Source: Bacteroidia bacterium (lineage in GTDB: Bacteria > Bacteroidota > Bacteroidia > J057). Taken from it: a stretch of DNA of 64,000 nt. Positions 35,612-46,400 of the stretch are shown here, one piece after another (the first letter of the stretch is position 1; each line of letters begins with the position of its first letter). Under the pieces are notes generated by a model, which saw nothing but the letters and a program-made list of their open reading frames with translations, had not been told where the DNA came from and did not search any database. The DNA lies in assembly GCA_030430575.1 (NCBI GenBank), contig JAUIKF010000005.1:124001-188000 (forward strand), written 5' to 3'. The position numbers were made by a program, and so were the translations under genes.

Positions 35612-36568
35612 TTACTCTTCAAATCGAATCAATTTCCCTTCATCTCCACCAATATAACCCAAACCTTCTCGTACCATCGAAATGCTAAAAAAATCGACTG
35701 TCTCATTTCGCTCAAATTTAGTCCATCTATCTCCTCCATCCGCTGTCTTGAGTAGTAATCCCTTATCTCCCACAATATAACCTGTTTCTGGATCGAGAAA
35801 AAGGACATCATTATAGAAGTGGCGTGCTTTGGTCACTGCATCGCCGTTTCGAAGCGTCTGCCAAGTCTGGCCTGCATCTTCAGTCTTTAAAATGGTGCCT
35901 GCACGCCCTACGGCATAGCCAATCTGGTCTGTTGGAAAACTAATGGCAGAGAAGAAATCGCCTGCTGCTTCAGTGAGCGCCCAGGTCAGCCCCCCATCAT
36001 TCGTTTTAAAAATGACTCCATATCCCGTAGCATACCCCGTCTGGGCATCAGTGAATACCACATCTCGCAACTCATAATCTAGGGTATCCACCAAATCCCA
36101 CGTCCTGCCGGCATTGGTAGACCGGATGATGATGCCTTCATCATATCCTGCTCCTCCGACTGCGATGGCGAGGGTATCATCGACCAGTGTCACCGCGCGA
36201 AAGTTTCGCCATAAGTATTGCTGGTATAGCTTCCAGGTCTCCCCTCCGTCCCACGTGCGGAGCAGTTTTCCACTAACTCCGACGGCAACGCCATAGGAAG
36301 GGGGGAGAAAGTCAATGTCATACAAAGTTTGATCGAATAGGGGAGGGGCCGGCTCCCAGGAAGTACCTGCATCGGTACTGCGGATAGTAAGCTCAGAGGC
36401 ATATCTGAATCCTCCTGCTGCGAATAGAAGGGAATCGTTGACAGCTTTGACGGCCAAAATGCGGTCTTTGCCACCTTCATATACAACTTCCCAATTTGGG
36501 GTGAGCTGTTCTGTACATGCTTGAAACAGGCAGGCAGCCAAAAAGAGAAAGAAAATAGGAGCTTTCAA
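35612..36568 (-). CDS. YCF48/photosystem II assembly factor-like propeller lipoprotein
   Basis: 318 residues. Signal with lipobox (LFQACTEQ). The mature protein is a run of blades of the form GYAVG..G.ILKTEDAGQTWQ, GYIVGDKGLLLKTADGGDRW and GVAVGVSGKLLRTWDGGETW, the sialidase/YCF48 repeat with Asp-box-like S-x-D-x-G-x-T-W turns. Cyanobacterial YCF48 assists photosystem II assembly, but the many Bacteroidota relatives are secreted or lipoprotein propellers of unknown role. No photosynthesis is implied. Monocistronic. Confidence 0.88.
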   Translation of the reverse strand: MKAPIFFLFLAACLFQACTEQLTPNWEVVYEGGKDRILAVKAVNDSLLFAAGGFRYASELTIRSTDAGTSWEPAPPLFDQTLYDIDFLPPSYGVAVGVSGKLLRTWDGGETWKLYQQYLWRNFRAVTLVDDTLAIAVGGAGYDEGIIIRSTNAGRTWDLVDTLDYELRDVVFTDAQTGYATGYGVIFKTNDGGLTWALTEAAGDFFSAISFPTDQIGYAVGRAGTILKTEDAGQTWQTLRNGDAVTKARHFYNDVLFLDPETGYIVGDKGLLLKTADGGDRWTKFERNETVDFFSISMVREGLGYIGGDEGKLIRFEE

Positions 36569-36630
36569 GACAAAAAAGTTTGCGGAGAAAAAATGGGGTT
36601 TAGTAAGGCAGCAAATTAACCCAAATCTCC

Positions 36631-36960
36631 TTACATCTCTAATTCTTTTGAAGGATCCCAGAAAAGCTTGTCAAATTGCTGGACCTGATCGTCCTTTACT
36701 TCTACCCCTTCGGCTTCCAAAGCTGCTTGCATGGCAGTGGGCGTAGCGAAATGATGCTTACCTGTAAGCATTCCCAGCCGATTGACTACCCGATGAGCTG
36801 GAACGTCTGGCATGCTGGCACACTGGTTCAGGGCATATCCTACAGCGCGTGCACTTTTTGCAGCTCCCAGGTATCTGGCTATGGCCCCATAGGCGGATAC
36901 CCTGCCCTTGGGAATCAATTTTACTACTTCATATACATTGTCAAAAAAAGTGTAGTCCAT
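36631..36960 (-). CDS. alkyltransferase-like protein (MGMT family, no catalytic Cys)
   Basis: 109 residues, a stand-alone MGMT C-terminal domain. The usual PCHRV active site reads PAHRVVNRLG here, so Cys is replaced by Ala. The rest of the domain is well kept: IPKGRVSAYGAIARYLG and AVGYALNQC (helix-turn-helix and Arg-finger region). Alkyltransferase-like (ATL) proteins bind O6-alkylguanine in DNA without repairing it and mark it for nucleotide excision repair. PAHR is less common than PWHR but is the same kind of substitution. Starts close to the non-coding region upstream of the surface-protein block. Confidence 0.9.
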   Translation of the reverse strand: MDYTFFDNVYEVVKLIPKGRVSAYGAIARYLGAAKSARAVGYALNQCASMPDVPAHRVVNRLGMLTGKHHFATPTAMQAALEAEGVEVKDDQVQQFDKLFWDPSKELEM

Positions 36961-37351
36961 TGTGTACGTATTTTTACTTAATGTTTATGTAGATTGGAAG
37001 AAATAAATGTATCAAATTCCATCCTTTGTTATGTACAGTCGGATGAAATATCTGCCTAATTTAGGTCTATTCGTGGATTTTTATGGTCAAAATACGGGAA
37101 CTCTGGCACATTGTGAAATGACTCTTTGCTTTGGCCCGAATATTGCAGATTGGCACATGTAGCTATACATTACGGAAACCGCCCCTTACCGAATAGTACC
37201 GAGTAAACTGTAACCATTTGAGTCTGATGGTTGACCCGTCATGTATGGTAAATGCATTCATGTTTAACCCCTAACTAACTCTGTATTTGAAGTCCTTGAA
37301 AACGATATTAAGATTTGAGCGCTTCATTATTTTTTTAATCGACACCCTTTT
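36961..37351. other. 391-bp intergenic region between divergent genes
   Basis: No gene seen. It must hold promoters for the ATL gene (leftward) and the first surface-protein gene (rightward). I could not place a convincing TAnnTTTG element. Confidence 0.4.
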
Positions 37352-38458
37352 ATGAAAAAAGCTACCTTTCTATTGTTGCTCCTTGCAATTGTAAGCTCTG
37401 GCTCAATCTTGGCCCAAACAAAAGTATTTTTTGAAGTCAGGAATGAGCAAGTCAATGGCGGAAACTATGAATTTGACATCTACATGTCTGCTAGTACCGC
37501 TGGGACTTATCACAGTCGTGGACAAATTTATATGAATTATAATTCTTCCTACTTTGGTTCAGCCGTCGTTACGAATGGAAATTTGTCATACAGTCACCTG
37601 TCACTCCTCTCTGGAACTGCAGGTCCATTTGGAGACAAATACCAGACCATCAACTTGATTGACAATTCTCCCACTCGTTTTGTATTGACTTGGCAGACCA
37701 ATTTCCGTGGGATTTCTCCAGGTACTTTAGCACACAATGAAGTCCTGACATCGATGCAACCTCTTTATCATGTCACGATGGCTATTCAAAATGGTGCTGC
37801 CAGTCCAAACCTGTCTTTTGCGTCAGACCTGATGCGCGGTCAGCAATTTATGCTTGTCGCAGCAAATACAGAGACACCTTATGATGACGGATTCCTTCCG
37901 GTAGAATTATTGGACTTCCAAGCGCAGAAAGAAACAGGTGACGCCGTTCGCCTTAGTTGGATGACTTCTCAAGAACTCAACAATGACTTTTTTGTAGTAG
38001 AGAAGAAACGTGGGGATGGGACTTTCCAAGCATTGGGCAATGTAGACGGTGCTGGTACGACTGAAGAACTACAAACCTATAGCTTTACTGATCGCAGTCA
38101 TATGGCTGATGTAAACTATTACCGTCTTCAGCAGGTAGACTTCGATGGATCTGCGGTGTATTCTGAAGTAGTAGAAGTAAGATTTGATCCTGAAGACCTG
38201 AATAGATTTATTGTTTACCCTTCCCCTGCGACTATATATACTACTGTGAAATCCCGTATCGAGCTGGATGGAGACTATAGAGTAGTGGTGGCAGACATGG
38301 GCGGAAAGGTAAGAAATGTAGGTACATTGAAGAAAGATGCCTCAGAAGGCGAGCTAAGAATAGACCTTAATCACTATCCAGCTGGGGTATATTTTGTGAA
38401 AATGATAAGCCCATTAGGCAAGTCTTATGTTAATAGATTAGTAAAAGTAACTGAATAA
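37352..38458 (+). CDS. T9SS secreted protein with cohesin-like N-terminal region
   Basis: 368 residues. Signal peptide ends at SILAQ. Residues about 24-185 form a beta-rich region opening FFEVRNEQVNGGNYEFDIYM and GQIYMNYNSSYFGSAVV; the pattern of alternating strands and the YN..yfGSAVV step resemble cohesin-type domains, but this is by eye only. A second domain (LLDFQAQKETGDAVRLSW, NDFFVVEKKRGDG) is the fibronectin-like module that commonly precedes sorting domains, and the end (FIVYPSPATIYTTV, GVYFVKMISPLGKSYVNRLVKV) is a T9SS domain. It is a close paralogue of the gene at 52827, and the two flank the giant HYR gene. Confidence 0.85.
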   Translation: MKKATFLLLLLAIVSSGSILAQTKVFFEVRNEQVNGGNYEFDIYMSASTAGTYHSRGQIYMNYNSSYFGSAVVTNGNLSYSHLSLLSGTAGPFGDKYQTINLIDNSPTRFVLTWQTNFRGISPGTLAHNEVLTSMQPLYHVTMAIQNGAASPNLSFASDLMRGQQFMLVAANTETPYDDGFLPVELLDFQAQKETGDAVRLSWMTSQELNNDFFVVEKKRGDGTFQALGNVDGAGTTEELQTYSFTDRSHMADVNYYRLQQVDFDGSAVYSEVVEVRFDPEDLNRFIVYPSPATIYTTVKSRIELDGDYRVVVADMGGKVRNVGTLKKDASEGELRIDLNHYPAGVYFVKMISPLGKSYVNRLVKVTE

Positions 38459-38520
38459 TAGCGTCAATGAGGCCATTGATATGGCTCTAAATTAGAGCCG
38501 AATATATAAGGAGTTGATGA

Positions 38521-38549
38521 AGAGCCGCCTACCAGGGCGGCTCTTTTTG
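38521..38549 (+). terminator. Rho-independent terminator
   Basis: AGAGCCGCC/GGCGGCTCT stem with a 6-nt loop followed by TTTTT, 62 bp after the stop codon of the preceding gene. Confidence 0.92.
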
Positions 38550-39353
38550 CTTTAAAAAGGAAAGAAAATGCCCCGTATAAGCCTACTTAAACAAGGATAG
38601 TCCTTTTTTGTGTACACTTTTGGAGTGTATAATTTTTTGTACAATTTTTTGTGAGAAATGTCCAATGTATATACAAATATGGACAGGTTGGAAAAATGTT
38701 TAAGAATGTGCGGAGAAATTTTGGAAGCATTATCAATATTTCTTACCTTTATAATGTTGTAAAAAACACAGTTTTTTGAAAAAATCGCACAATTAAACGG
38801 AAGCAGTGAGATAGATTGGGGAATTAATAAGCGTAATTTCTTACCTAGAAAATACAAAAATTCTCTTAACTTTGTCTAGACATCTAAAAGGATTTAGGGG
38901 GAGAAGGGCTTTAGGAGGCAAGTGTAAATGAATAGATAGCTGGAATACACTCAATTATTAGGATAAGGAGCAAGGGTTTTATGAGGTAAATGGTTGATTC
39001 TTAGGGAGGTTGAGAAATAAGACTGATGGTTTTAGAAAAAATGTAAGAGGATTACCAAATAGGGCAAAAAGGCATAATCTTACATTTCTTACCTCTGATG
39101 AGCCAGTTAATTTCTACACTTGTGATCTTTTTTTAGGGTTTTGCTTGTAATTTTTTCGATTCATTCTTAAATAGCATTCCATTATTTGTGCTCAATAGTA
39201 GACAGCTGAAGAATTTAACCCATGTAAGGATGTCCAATTAAGAGGACTTCATCTAATGAAAAAAAATTCCGATGTTTGCCATATATAAATTGTAATATAA
39301 ACTTCCCATAACGCTTACACCTTAACTTAACTCTTTTTACAGCCTCTTGACTT
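38550..39353. other. ~800-bp A/T-rich region without a convincing gene
   Basis: Contains only unconvincing short frames. It may hold a long 5' regulatory region for the small genes and the giant surface-protein gene downstream. Nothing further seen. Confidence 0.4.
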
Positions 39354-39620
39354 ATGAATCAGCCACACGCAAGTATTGCAAACCTTTTGCAGCAGTGGGC
39401 CCAAGATTTTCCCCTCCAGGTAGTTGCTCTCACAACTATCATTTCTGTATTTATCCCCCAGTGGATAAAGCACAGCGTAAGCACCCTTTCATTCCCTTCC
39501 CATTATACATTCCTCCCATTTGAAATTGATTACCCCATACGGGGATTGCATATAAAGCAGCTTTATGTTGGATATATACATTCATTAACTGGGCCGCCTC
39601 CTAGATTATCTATAAGGTAA
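39354..39620 (+). CDS. possible small protein, uncertain
   Basis: 88 codons, with a helical N-terminus and a short hydrophobic stretch (VVALTTIISVFIPQWI, about 23-38). The C-terminal half is Pro/His/Tyr-rich and not protein-like in character. No recognisable family and no clear ribosome-binding site. It could equally be non-coding. Listed because it lies in an otherwise empty 1.2-kb region. Confidence 0.25.
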   Translation: MNQPHASIANLLQQWAQDFPLQVVALTTIISVFIPQWIKHSVSTLSFPSHYTFLPFEIDYPIRGLHIKQLYVGYIHSLTGPPPRLSIR

Positions 39621-39748
39621 AAAGCAGACGGCATCTCCCAGCTCCTTTTTTCAACCCTGCTATAAAAGACTTTTTAGAAGCTAAAATTTGTATCAATTTC
39701 TCTAAGGCCATATATTCCAGTAGAACCCATTTTTTAATATTTTTAATC

Positions 39749-40132
39749 ATGAAGCATTCTTCTTCTCAAACATTTTCGGGCAAGCACCTCTATGCAGGCC
39801 TCAAAGTGTTGTCTCTCGCTTTTGTAATGATCCTCTTTATGGGGACGGATGCCTTCGCTCAGCGGACTGCTCCTCCAGCGTGTTCTTCTAGCCCTATAAC
39901 CACGGCTAAGCCTTATGTTGGTTATAATGGTTTGACGAACAACACTGCAGCGCTGTACTCATGGTGTACCAATGAGACGCTTACAAACATTCAAACGTAT
40001 TGTAACAATCTTGGTAACGACATTGCTGCCGTGACAAACTTTGCTGGTTTGTCTGCTGGTTGCAAGGCTGAGTACGCCCAGCGCAAGCAAGAACTTGGAG
40101 TGATCCAAAAGATTGTGAAGGCCCGTCACTAA
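39749..40132 (+). CDS. small secreted protein, unknown function
   Basis: 127 residues. A long N-terminal region (about 20 residues) precedes the hydrophobic signal core LSLAFVMILFMGTDAFAQ, predicting cleavage after AFAQ near residue 38. The mature part is about 90 residues with four cysteines (PPACSSS, YSWCTNE, TYCNNLG, AGCKAEY), which suggests two disulfides, and ends in a charged helix. No family recognised. Codon choice (GCT, GGT, AAC) resembles the giant gene downstream, so the two may be expressed together at high level. Confidence 0.65.
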   Translation: MKHSSSQTFSGKHLYAGLKVLSLAFVMILFMGTDAFAQRTAPPACSSSPITTAKPYVGYNGLTNNTAALYSWCTNETLTNIQTYCNNLGNDIAAVTNFAGLSAGCKAEYAQRKQELGVIQKIVKARH

Positions 40133-40381
40133 GTGATGGTCTGACTACTGCCTTTAGACAACTGTACTCAACAGAGTTGATCAGTTTTCCGGAACGATTG
40201 AGCAAGTATTTTGATGGGATATCCATCAGATTCGGCCGCTTTCCCTTTGCTTCTTGTGTCGTTCCTGATCCCGGGGGTCCTCCGGTGAAATTGTGGCGTT
40301 GAAAACAGTTGTCTGACTAGGTCTCAACAGGACATTTCAACAAGAAATTTTAAGTTCTTATTGCTGTGAATCGGACCCTCT

Positions 40382-40405
40382 AAGACCTTTCCCACGGTCT
40401 TTTGT
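40382..40405 (+). terminator. possible terminator or attenuator upstream of the giant gene
   Basis: AAGACC/GGTCTT stem, 8-nt loop, then TTTTG, 50 bp before the start codon of the giant gene. The short stem makes the call uncertain. The 323-bp gap that contains it has no other clear feature. Confidence 0.4.
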
Positions 40406-40455
40406 TATGTGTAATTTTTTATTAATCGTCTTATTTTCTTTCTAATCACAAATTC

Positions 40456-43400
40456 ATGAAAAAGCTTTTTTACATTAGCTCTATACTGCTGAGTATAGGG
40501 TGTATGTCTTTCCTTGGCTTGAGTAGTGCCTTTGCTCAATGCCCAGCGCCGGGAACTCCCCCGCCGAATTTGGGTGTTTCTGAGGTGTGTATCAATTCCG
40601 TACCTGGAACGTACGACCTCTTGCAATTAGGCACTGGAGCGCCAATCGGCGAAATTGGCTGGTTCAGCGATCCCACTTTGACGTTACCTGTAGTGACCAC
40701 ATCTCCTGGTCCTGGTACGTATTATGCAGCATGGGTAGACCCTATTGGCAATCCTTGTTTTGGCCCTCCTGCAGAGTATTCTTCTTTGGAAGTGAAACTC
40801 AAAGATCCTCCTCCTACTGTACCATTTATTGCTTGTCAAGATCCTGTGACCTTGGTCTATGACCTGGGTCAGATTGCTGGTGTAGACAAGTGGTATGATG
40901 GCTTCCTTCCTGGAGCCAATGTTGTAGGCCCTCTGGTAGGCCCTGGTGTATATTATGGCTCTGTAGATGCCAATAATAGCTCTAACGGATGTGAGAGTGA
41001 GCTTGCAATTCTAGTAGTAAATCCTGCTCCTGCTCCACCGGTAGTTATTACTCCTGGTCCTTTCTGTGAAGATCCTGTAACTGGAAACTTCGACATAGAC
41101 GCAGTAGTAACTATTCCTCAGGTAGATCAGTGGTATTCTGATCCTTTCCTGACCAATCCTGTAGCTGGTCCTGTACCTGCTGGAACTTATTATGGCATTG
41201 ACAAAGATGGTGTCTGTGCTTCTCAGCCAGCTGTCATTATTGTTAACCCTCGTCCACCAGCACCTGTATTGAGCATTACAGAAGATTGTATTGTTCCTTC
41301 TGGTGGTACATATGACCTGAATACAATTGCTAGTTTGAATCCCCCTCTACCTCCTGGTTCACTTACCTGGTATGAAGATTCTCTTCTTACTACGCTTGTA
41401 GCTGTTCCTGGTGCTGTAGGTCCTGGTAAATACTGGGCTACTTATGTAGATGGTGCTGGTTGTGAAAGTGCAGCGTCTCCATTTGACCTGTATGACACGC
41501 CTCCAACATTGACTGGTTTCAATTGTGGTGTTCCTCGCGTAGCGGGTAACAACCCTGGTTGTGCTGGTGAGCCTAACGACCGCATTCGTGTCCTCTTCTG
41601 TGACATTCCAGGACATCGTCCAACTGCTGCAGAAGTAGAAAACGTCGTGAAGATGAACGTAGAGTACCAAACCGGTGCTACGTTGACTTTCTATGATGCA
41701 TTTGGTGGCGGTGGAGTTGTCATTCCTAACCTCCAGGCTGCACTTGATGTTGCTTTCCCAGCAAACTCTACTCCTCCTACCATTGCTGTAGCATGGGCTG
41801 TAACTCAGACCCTCAATGGCTGTGAGAGTGAGCGTACACGCCTGCGTATCCGCATGCGTCCTCAGCCAGATATCACGGTAACTACACCTCCAGCTATCTG
41901 TCCTGGACAGACCATTGATCTGTATACGCTTGTAACAGATGACAATGATGTAGCTGACGAGTGGAGAATTTATGGAACTGATCCTGCTTTAGGTGGTGCG
42001 GTTCTTTCCACTTCTCCTGCCAATGGTGCGGGTGAGCCTAATGGTTCTGTAACATTTGAACCTCCTTTCGCAACACCTGGTTCTTATACTTTCTGGTATA
42101 TAGCTTCTAACGAATTTGCTATTGATCCTGACTGTAGCGATACCGCTATGGTAACGATCACTGTCAATGAAGAGCCTGTACTCGATCCTAATTTGGATGC
42201 TACTGTATGTAGTGGACAGCCTATCGGCCTGATCCTCGCTGCTGCTGGTGGAAGCCCAGCTCCTGCTGTTTCCTTCCTCGTTACCAATATTGATGTGGAT
42301 GGTGGTTTGACCACTATTAATCAATTTAACACTGCTCCTCCTGCATTCGCAGCGAATGCAGGTGACCTTGCAAATGACGAGTACGATAATAAGACAGGTG
42401 CTCCTTTGACTGTTACTTATACCGTTATTCCTATCGGACCTGCTCCTACGGCTTGTGCGGGTGATCCTGTTGACGTTGTCATCACGATCAATCCTGAGCC
42501 AGTTATGACTGCTGGTCTTGCTGATACTGTATGTAGCTATATCGCTTCTAACCTTGATCTCACTGAGACCACAGGTCTAGTAGGCGTGACCTATTACTGG
42601 AACTCTGAGCCTGTATTGGATGCTGGTAATCCTAATGATTGGGGTAAATATCCAGATCCTGCTGGCGTATATGCACGTCCTGGCCCTCCTGGATCTTCTG
42701 ATCCTATTCAGGATGCATACTTCAACACTACCCTCACTCGCTTGAACTCAACTTATACAGTCACTCCTGTAAGTGCTGCTGGTTGTGAAGGTGATCCTGA
42801 GACTGTAATCATTGCTGTAGATCCTGCACCAGTAGTAGATACTGGACTTGATACGATTTGTAGTGGCGGTACGACTAACCTCGCTATTTCTGCTATTCAG
42901 GCAGCTATTCCTCCTAACGGTCCGCATATTGCTGCTGACAGCTTCCGCTGGGATGCACCTACTCTTTCTGATCCAGGTCTGACTGGTGGTACAGCTAGTA
43001 ATGGCGATGGTTCTTACATCGGTGTTCCTGCAGGCCCTCCTGGACAAATCTTCATCCAAGATGTATTTGTAAACACTACAAACACAGTTCAAACGGCTAC
43101 CTATAGCGTAATCGCTAAAGGCGCTGATGTGACTGGTGGATGTGAAAGCCTTCCAGGTGATGTAATTGTTTATGTTCTTCCCGAACCACAATTCTCTAGT
43201 AATTTCCCAACGCTACTTTGTTCTGACGATCCTACTGTAGACCTGAACGCTGTTGAACCAACTGTCTCTAATGGTGTTGTTTGCTCTGGTCAGTGGTACA
43301 GAGGAACTGATAACACAGGTACTCCAGTATCTGGCGTTATGACTGTCAGCAATGGCGACAATTTTTATTTCGAATGTACAGTTACTTTTGGCACATTTAG

Positions 43401-46400
43401 CTGCCCATATGGTATCGTAGAAACTGTTAACCTACAAGAAGCTCCTGTACTTTCTGCAGTATCTAATCCTATTGAATGTGCAGATGGTGTGGTTGGTCTT
43501 TCCAATTTATTTGCATTCATTGATCTTGCTGGCCTTACACCAACAGCTACTCAAAGTGGTAACCCTGCTGTAGGTAGTGGTGCTTGGTATGCTGGACCAG
43601 ATGCATCTGGACCCGCAATTGCTTTCAATTTCGGCAACGGATTTGGAACAGTTATCCAGGCGTTCAATGGTGACCAATTCACATATCAGTATAATGCAGC
43701 TAATGGCTGTAGCGCAAGTGTAACGATCGTAGTTACTGTGAATCCTCTCCCAACAGCTATCCTTACTGGTGGTGGTACCATCTGTCCTCCTACCAATACA
43801 GCACCTGCAGTACAGGTACACCTTACGGGTGTAGGACCTTGGGATGTGACATGGACTGACGGAACCAATACGACTACTCAGTCTGGTGGATTCCCTAATC
43901 CTGCTATCGTCATCAATCCTTGGACCATTCCTGGAAGTGGAACCACTCCTGGAACTTACCAAGTACTTGACATTACTGATGCTAATGGTTGTTCAACTCC
44001 TATCCTCTATCCTGGATCTAACACCGTACAGGTGGCTCCAGATGGACCTCCTGCTGCTATTTGTGATGACATCACTGTACAGCTTGATGGAAATGGATTT
44101 GCTACCATCACTGGTGGTGACGTAGGAAGTAAGAGTACGGACGGATGTACTGGAAATGGTGGTGGAAACCTCCAGCTTTCTGTAAACCCATTCCTCTTTA
44201 CTTGTGCTACCAAAGGTGTAAACCAAGTTACCCTCACAGTAGAAGATCCTGATGGAAACACTGCTACTTGTGTATCTAATGTTACTGTTGAAGATAACAT
44301 TAAGCCTAGCATAGTATGTGCTTCTAACGCAACGAAAGACACTGATCCTGGTGTTTGTACCTGGACTGTGCCTGATGATCAACTTGATCCATTGTTCTTC
44401 GATGACAATTGTGGTGTTGCACGTGTATTCCACACGACAACTCATACGCCAGTTGCTCCAAATCCTGTAACTCCTGTTGTTGCTCCTTACGATTCTACAT
44501 TGAAAGGTGCGGTATTCTATAAAGGAACTACACTTGTAGTATGGACAGCTGAAGACAGCAGTGGAAATCAGCGTACTTGTGCCATGATGGTAGTTGTTGA
44601 AGACAATGAGCTTCCAGTCATTACTCATTGCCCAGTAGACCGCGATATCTTCCACAGTGCAAAAGGTCTAGGTGACTGTAAGTCTGAGATTCCTAATCTC
44701 GTACCTGAGTTGACCTATACTGACAACTGCCCTGCTGTTGTTGTTACGCAAGATCCATTGGCTGGTGCTGATGCAGTTGCTAATCACAATGACCAGATCA
44801 ATGTGACGATGACTATTACTGACTGTGGAGGAAATACGGCTACTTGTACCGTAGTATTGACTGTGAAGGATGACGAGAAGCCAATTATTTCTTGTCCTGG
44901 TGATATCACTATCGAGTGTGACGAAAGCTCTGATCCTGCTAACACAGGTATGGCTACTGCTACTGACAACCATGAGCATAGTACTTGTACCAATGAGCCT
45001 CCTGTAGTTACTTATACGGATGTAGTTGTAGACAACATTTGTCCTGGATCTAAGACGCATACGATTACTCGTACATGGTTGGCTACTGATGTAGCTGGTA
45101 ATACAGATGACTGTGTCCAGACGATCGTTGTTGACGATACGCAAGCTCCTGTAGTTGACTGTTCTGGTCTTCCTGACCTCACAATCTGTGTAATTGGAGA
45201 TCTTCCTCCATATCCAACCTTAGCTGACTTCACCGCTGCTGGTGGTTCTGCTACGGATAACTGTGATCTCGACATCGCTACCTTCTTCATGGTTGCTCAA
45301 ACTGAACTCAATACTGGTATGGTATGTCCTCAGTATGTAGAGCGTACTTATGGTGTGAAAGATAGCTGTGGTAACCTCGGTACTTGTAAGACGGTTATCG
45401 AAGTTAACGATACTGAAGATCCAGTATGGACTTGGTTGCCATCTGACACAACTGTCAACTGTGAAGAAGATCACAGCTCTGCTAACCTTGGCGTAGCTAC
45501 TGCTTCTGATAACTGCTCACACGTTGGATTCTATATCACAGAAAGTGATGCAACTATCCCAGGTTCTTGTCCTCAAGAGTGGACGATTAACCGTACCTGG
45601 ACTGCTACTGATACTTGTGGAAACTCTATTTCCCATACTCAGGTGATCAATGTACAGGACACTACTGCTCCTGCATTGACTGTACCTGCTGATGTGAATC
45701 AGGGTAATGATACTGATCTGTGTGGCGCTCAAGTAACGCTAGTTGCTTCTGCTACTGATAACTGTGGTGCTGTAACCATCACCAACAGCTATAATGGCGG
45801 TGGCGCTGACGCTTCTGACTTCTATCCTGTAGGTACTACTACAGTTACCTTCTGGGCAGAAGATGAGTGTGGTAACATCTCTACTGACGATGTTGATGTA
45901 ACTATCAATGACGTTCAGGATCCAAACGCTGTTTGCCAGGACTTGACCATCTATCTTGACGGAAACGGTGATGCTTCTATCACGCCTGCTCAGGTAGACA
46001 ATGGTAGCACTGACAACTGTGGTATCGTAAGTTATGCACTCGATCAGGAAGACTTTGATTGTAGCCATGTTGGTAACAACACTGTTACCTTGACTGTAAC
46101 TGACGCAGCTGGAAATGATGATAATTGCCAGGCAACTATCACAGTTGTTGACAACATTCCTCCAACACCTATCTGCGAAAATGTAACTGTATACCTCGAC
46201 GGACTTGGCAATGCAAGCTTGACTGCTGCTGACATCGCTGGTAACTCTACTGATAACTGCGGTATCGCTTCTATGGTCGCTTCTAAGACAAGCTTTGTCT
46301 GTAATGAGTTGACTGTACCTGGCGTATTTGCACCTATTGCTGTAACTGTTACTTTGACTGATGTCAATGGAAACGTAAGCTCTTGCACGCGCTATGTAAC

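Noticed and set aside
38552-38857. Minus-strand frame of 101 codons.
   Set aside because: Composition is A/T-driven (Lys, Ile, Phe, Ser, Tyr), with no recognisable domain or start signal, in a region after a terminator.
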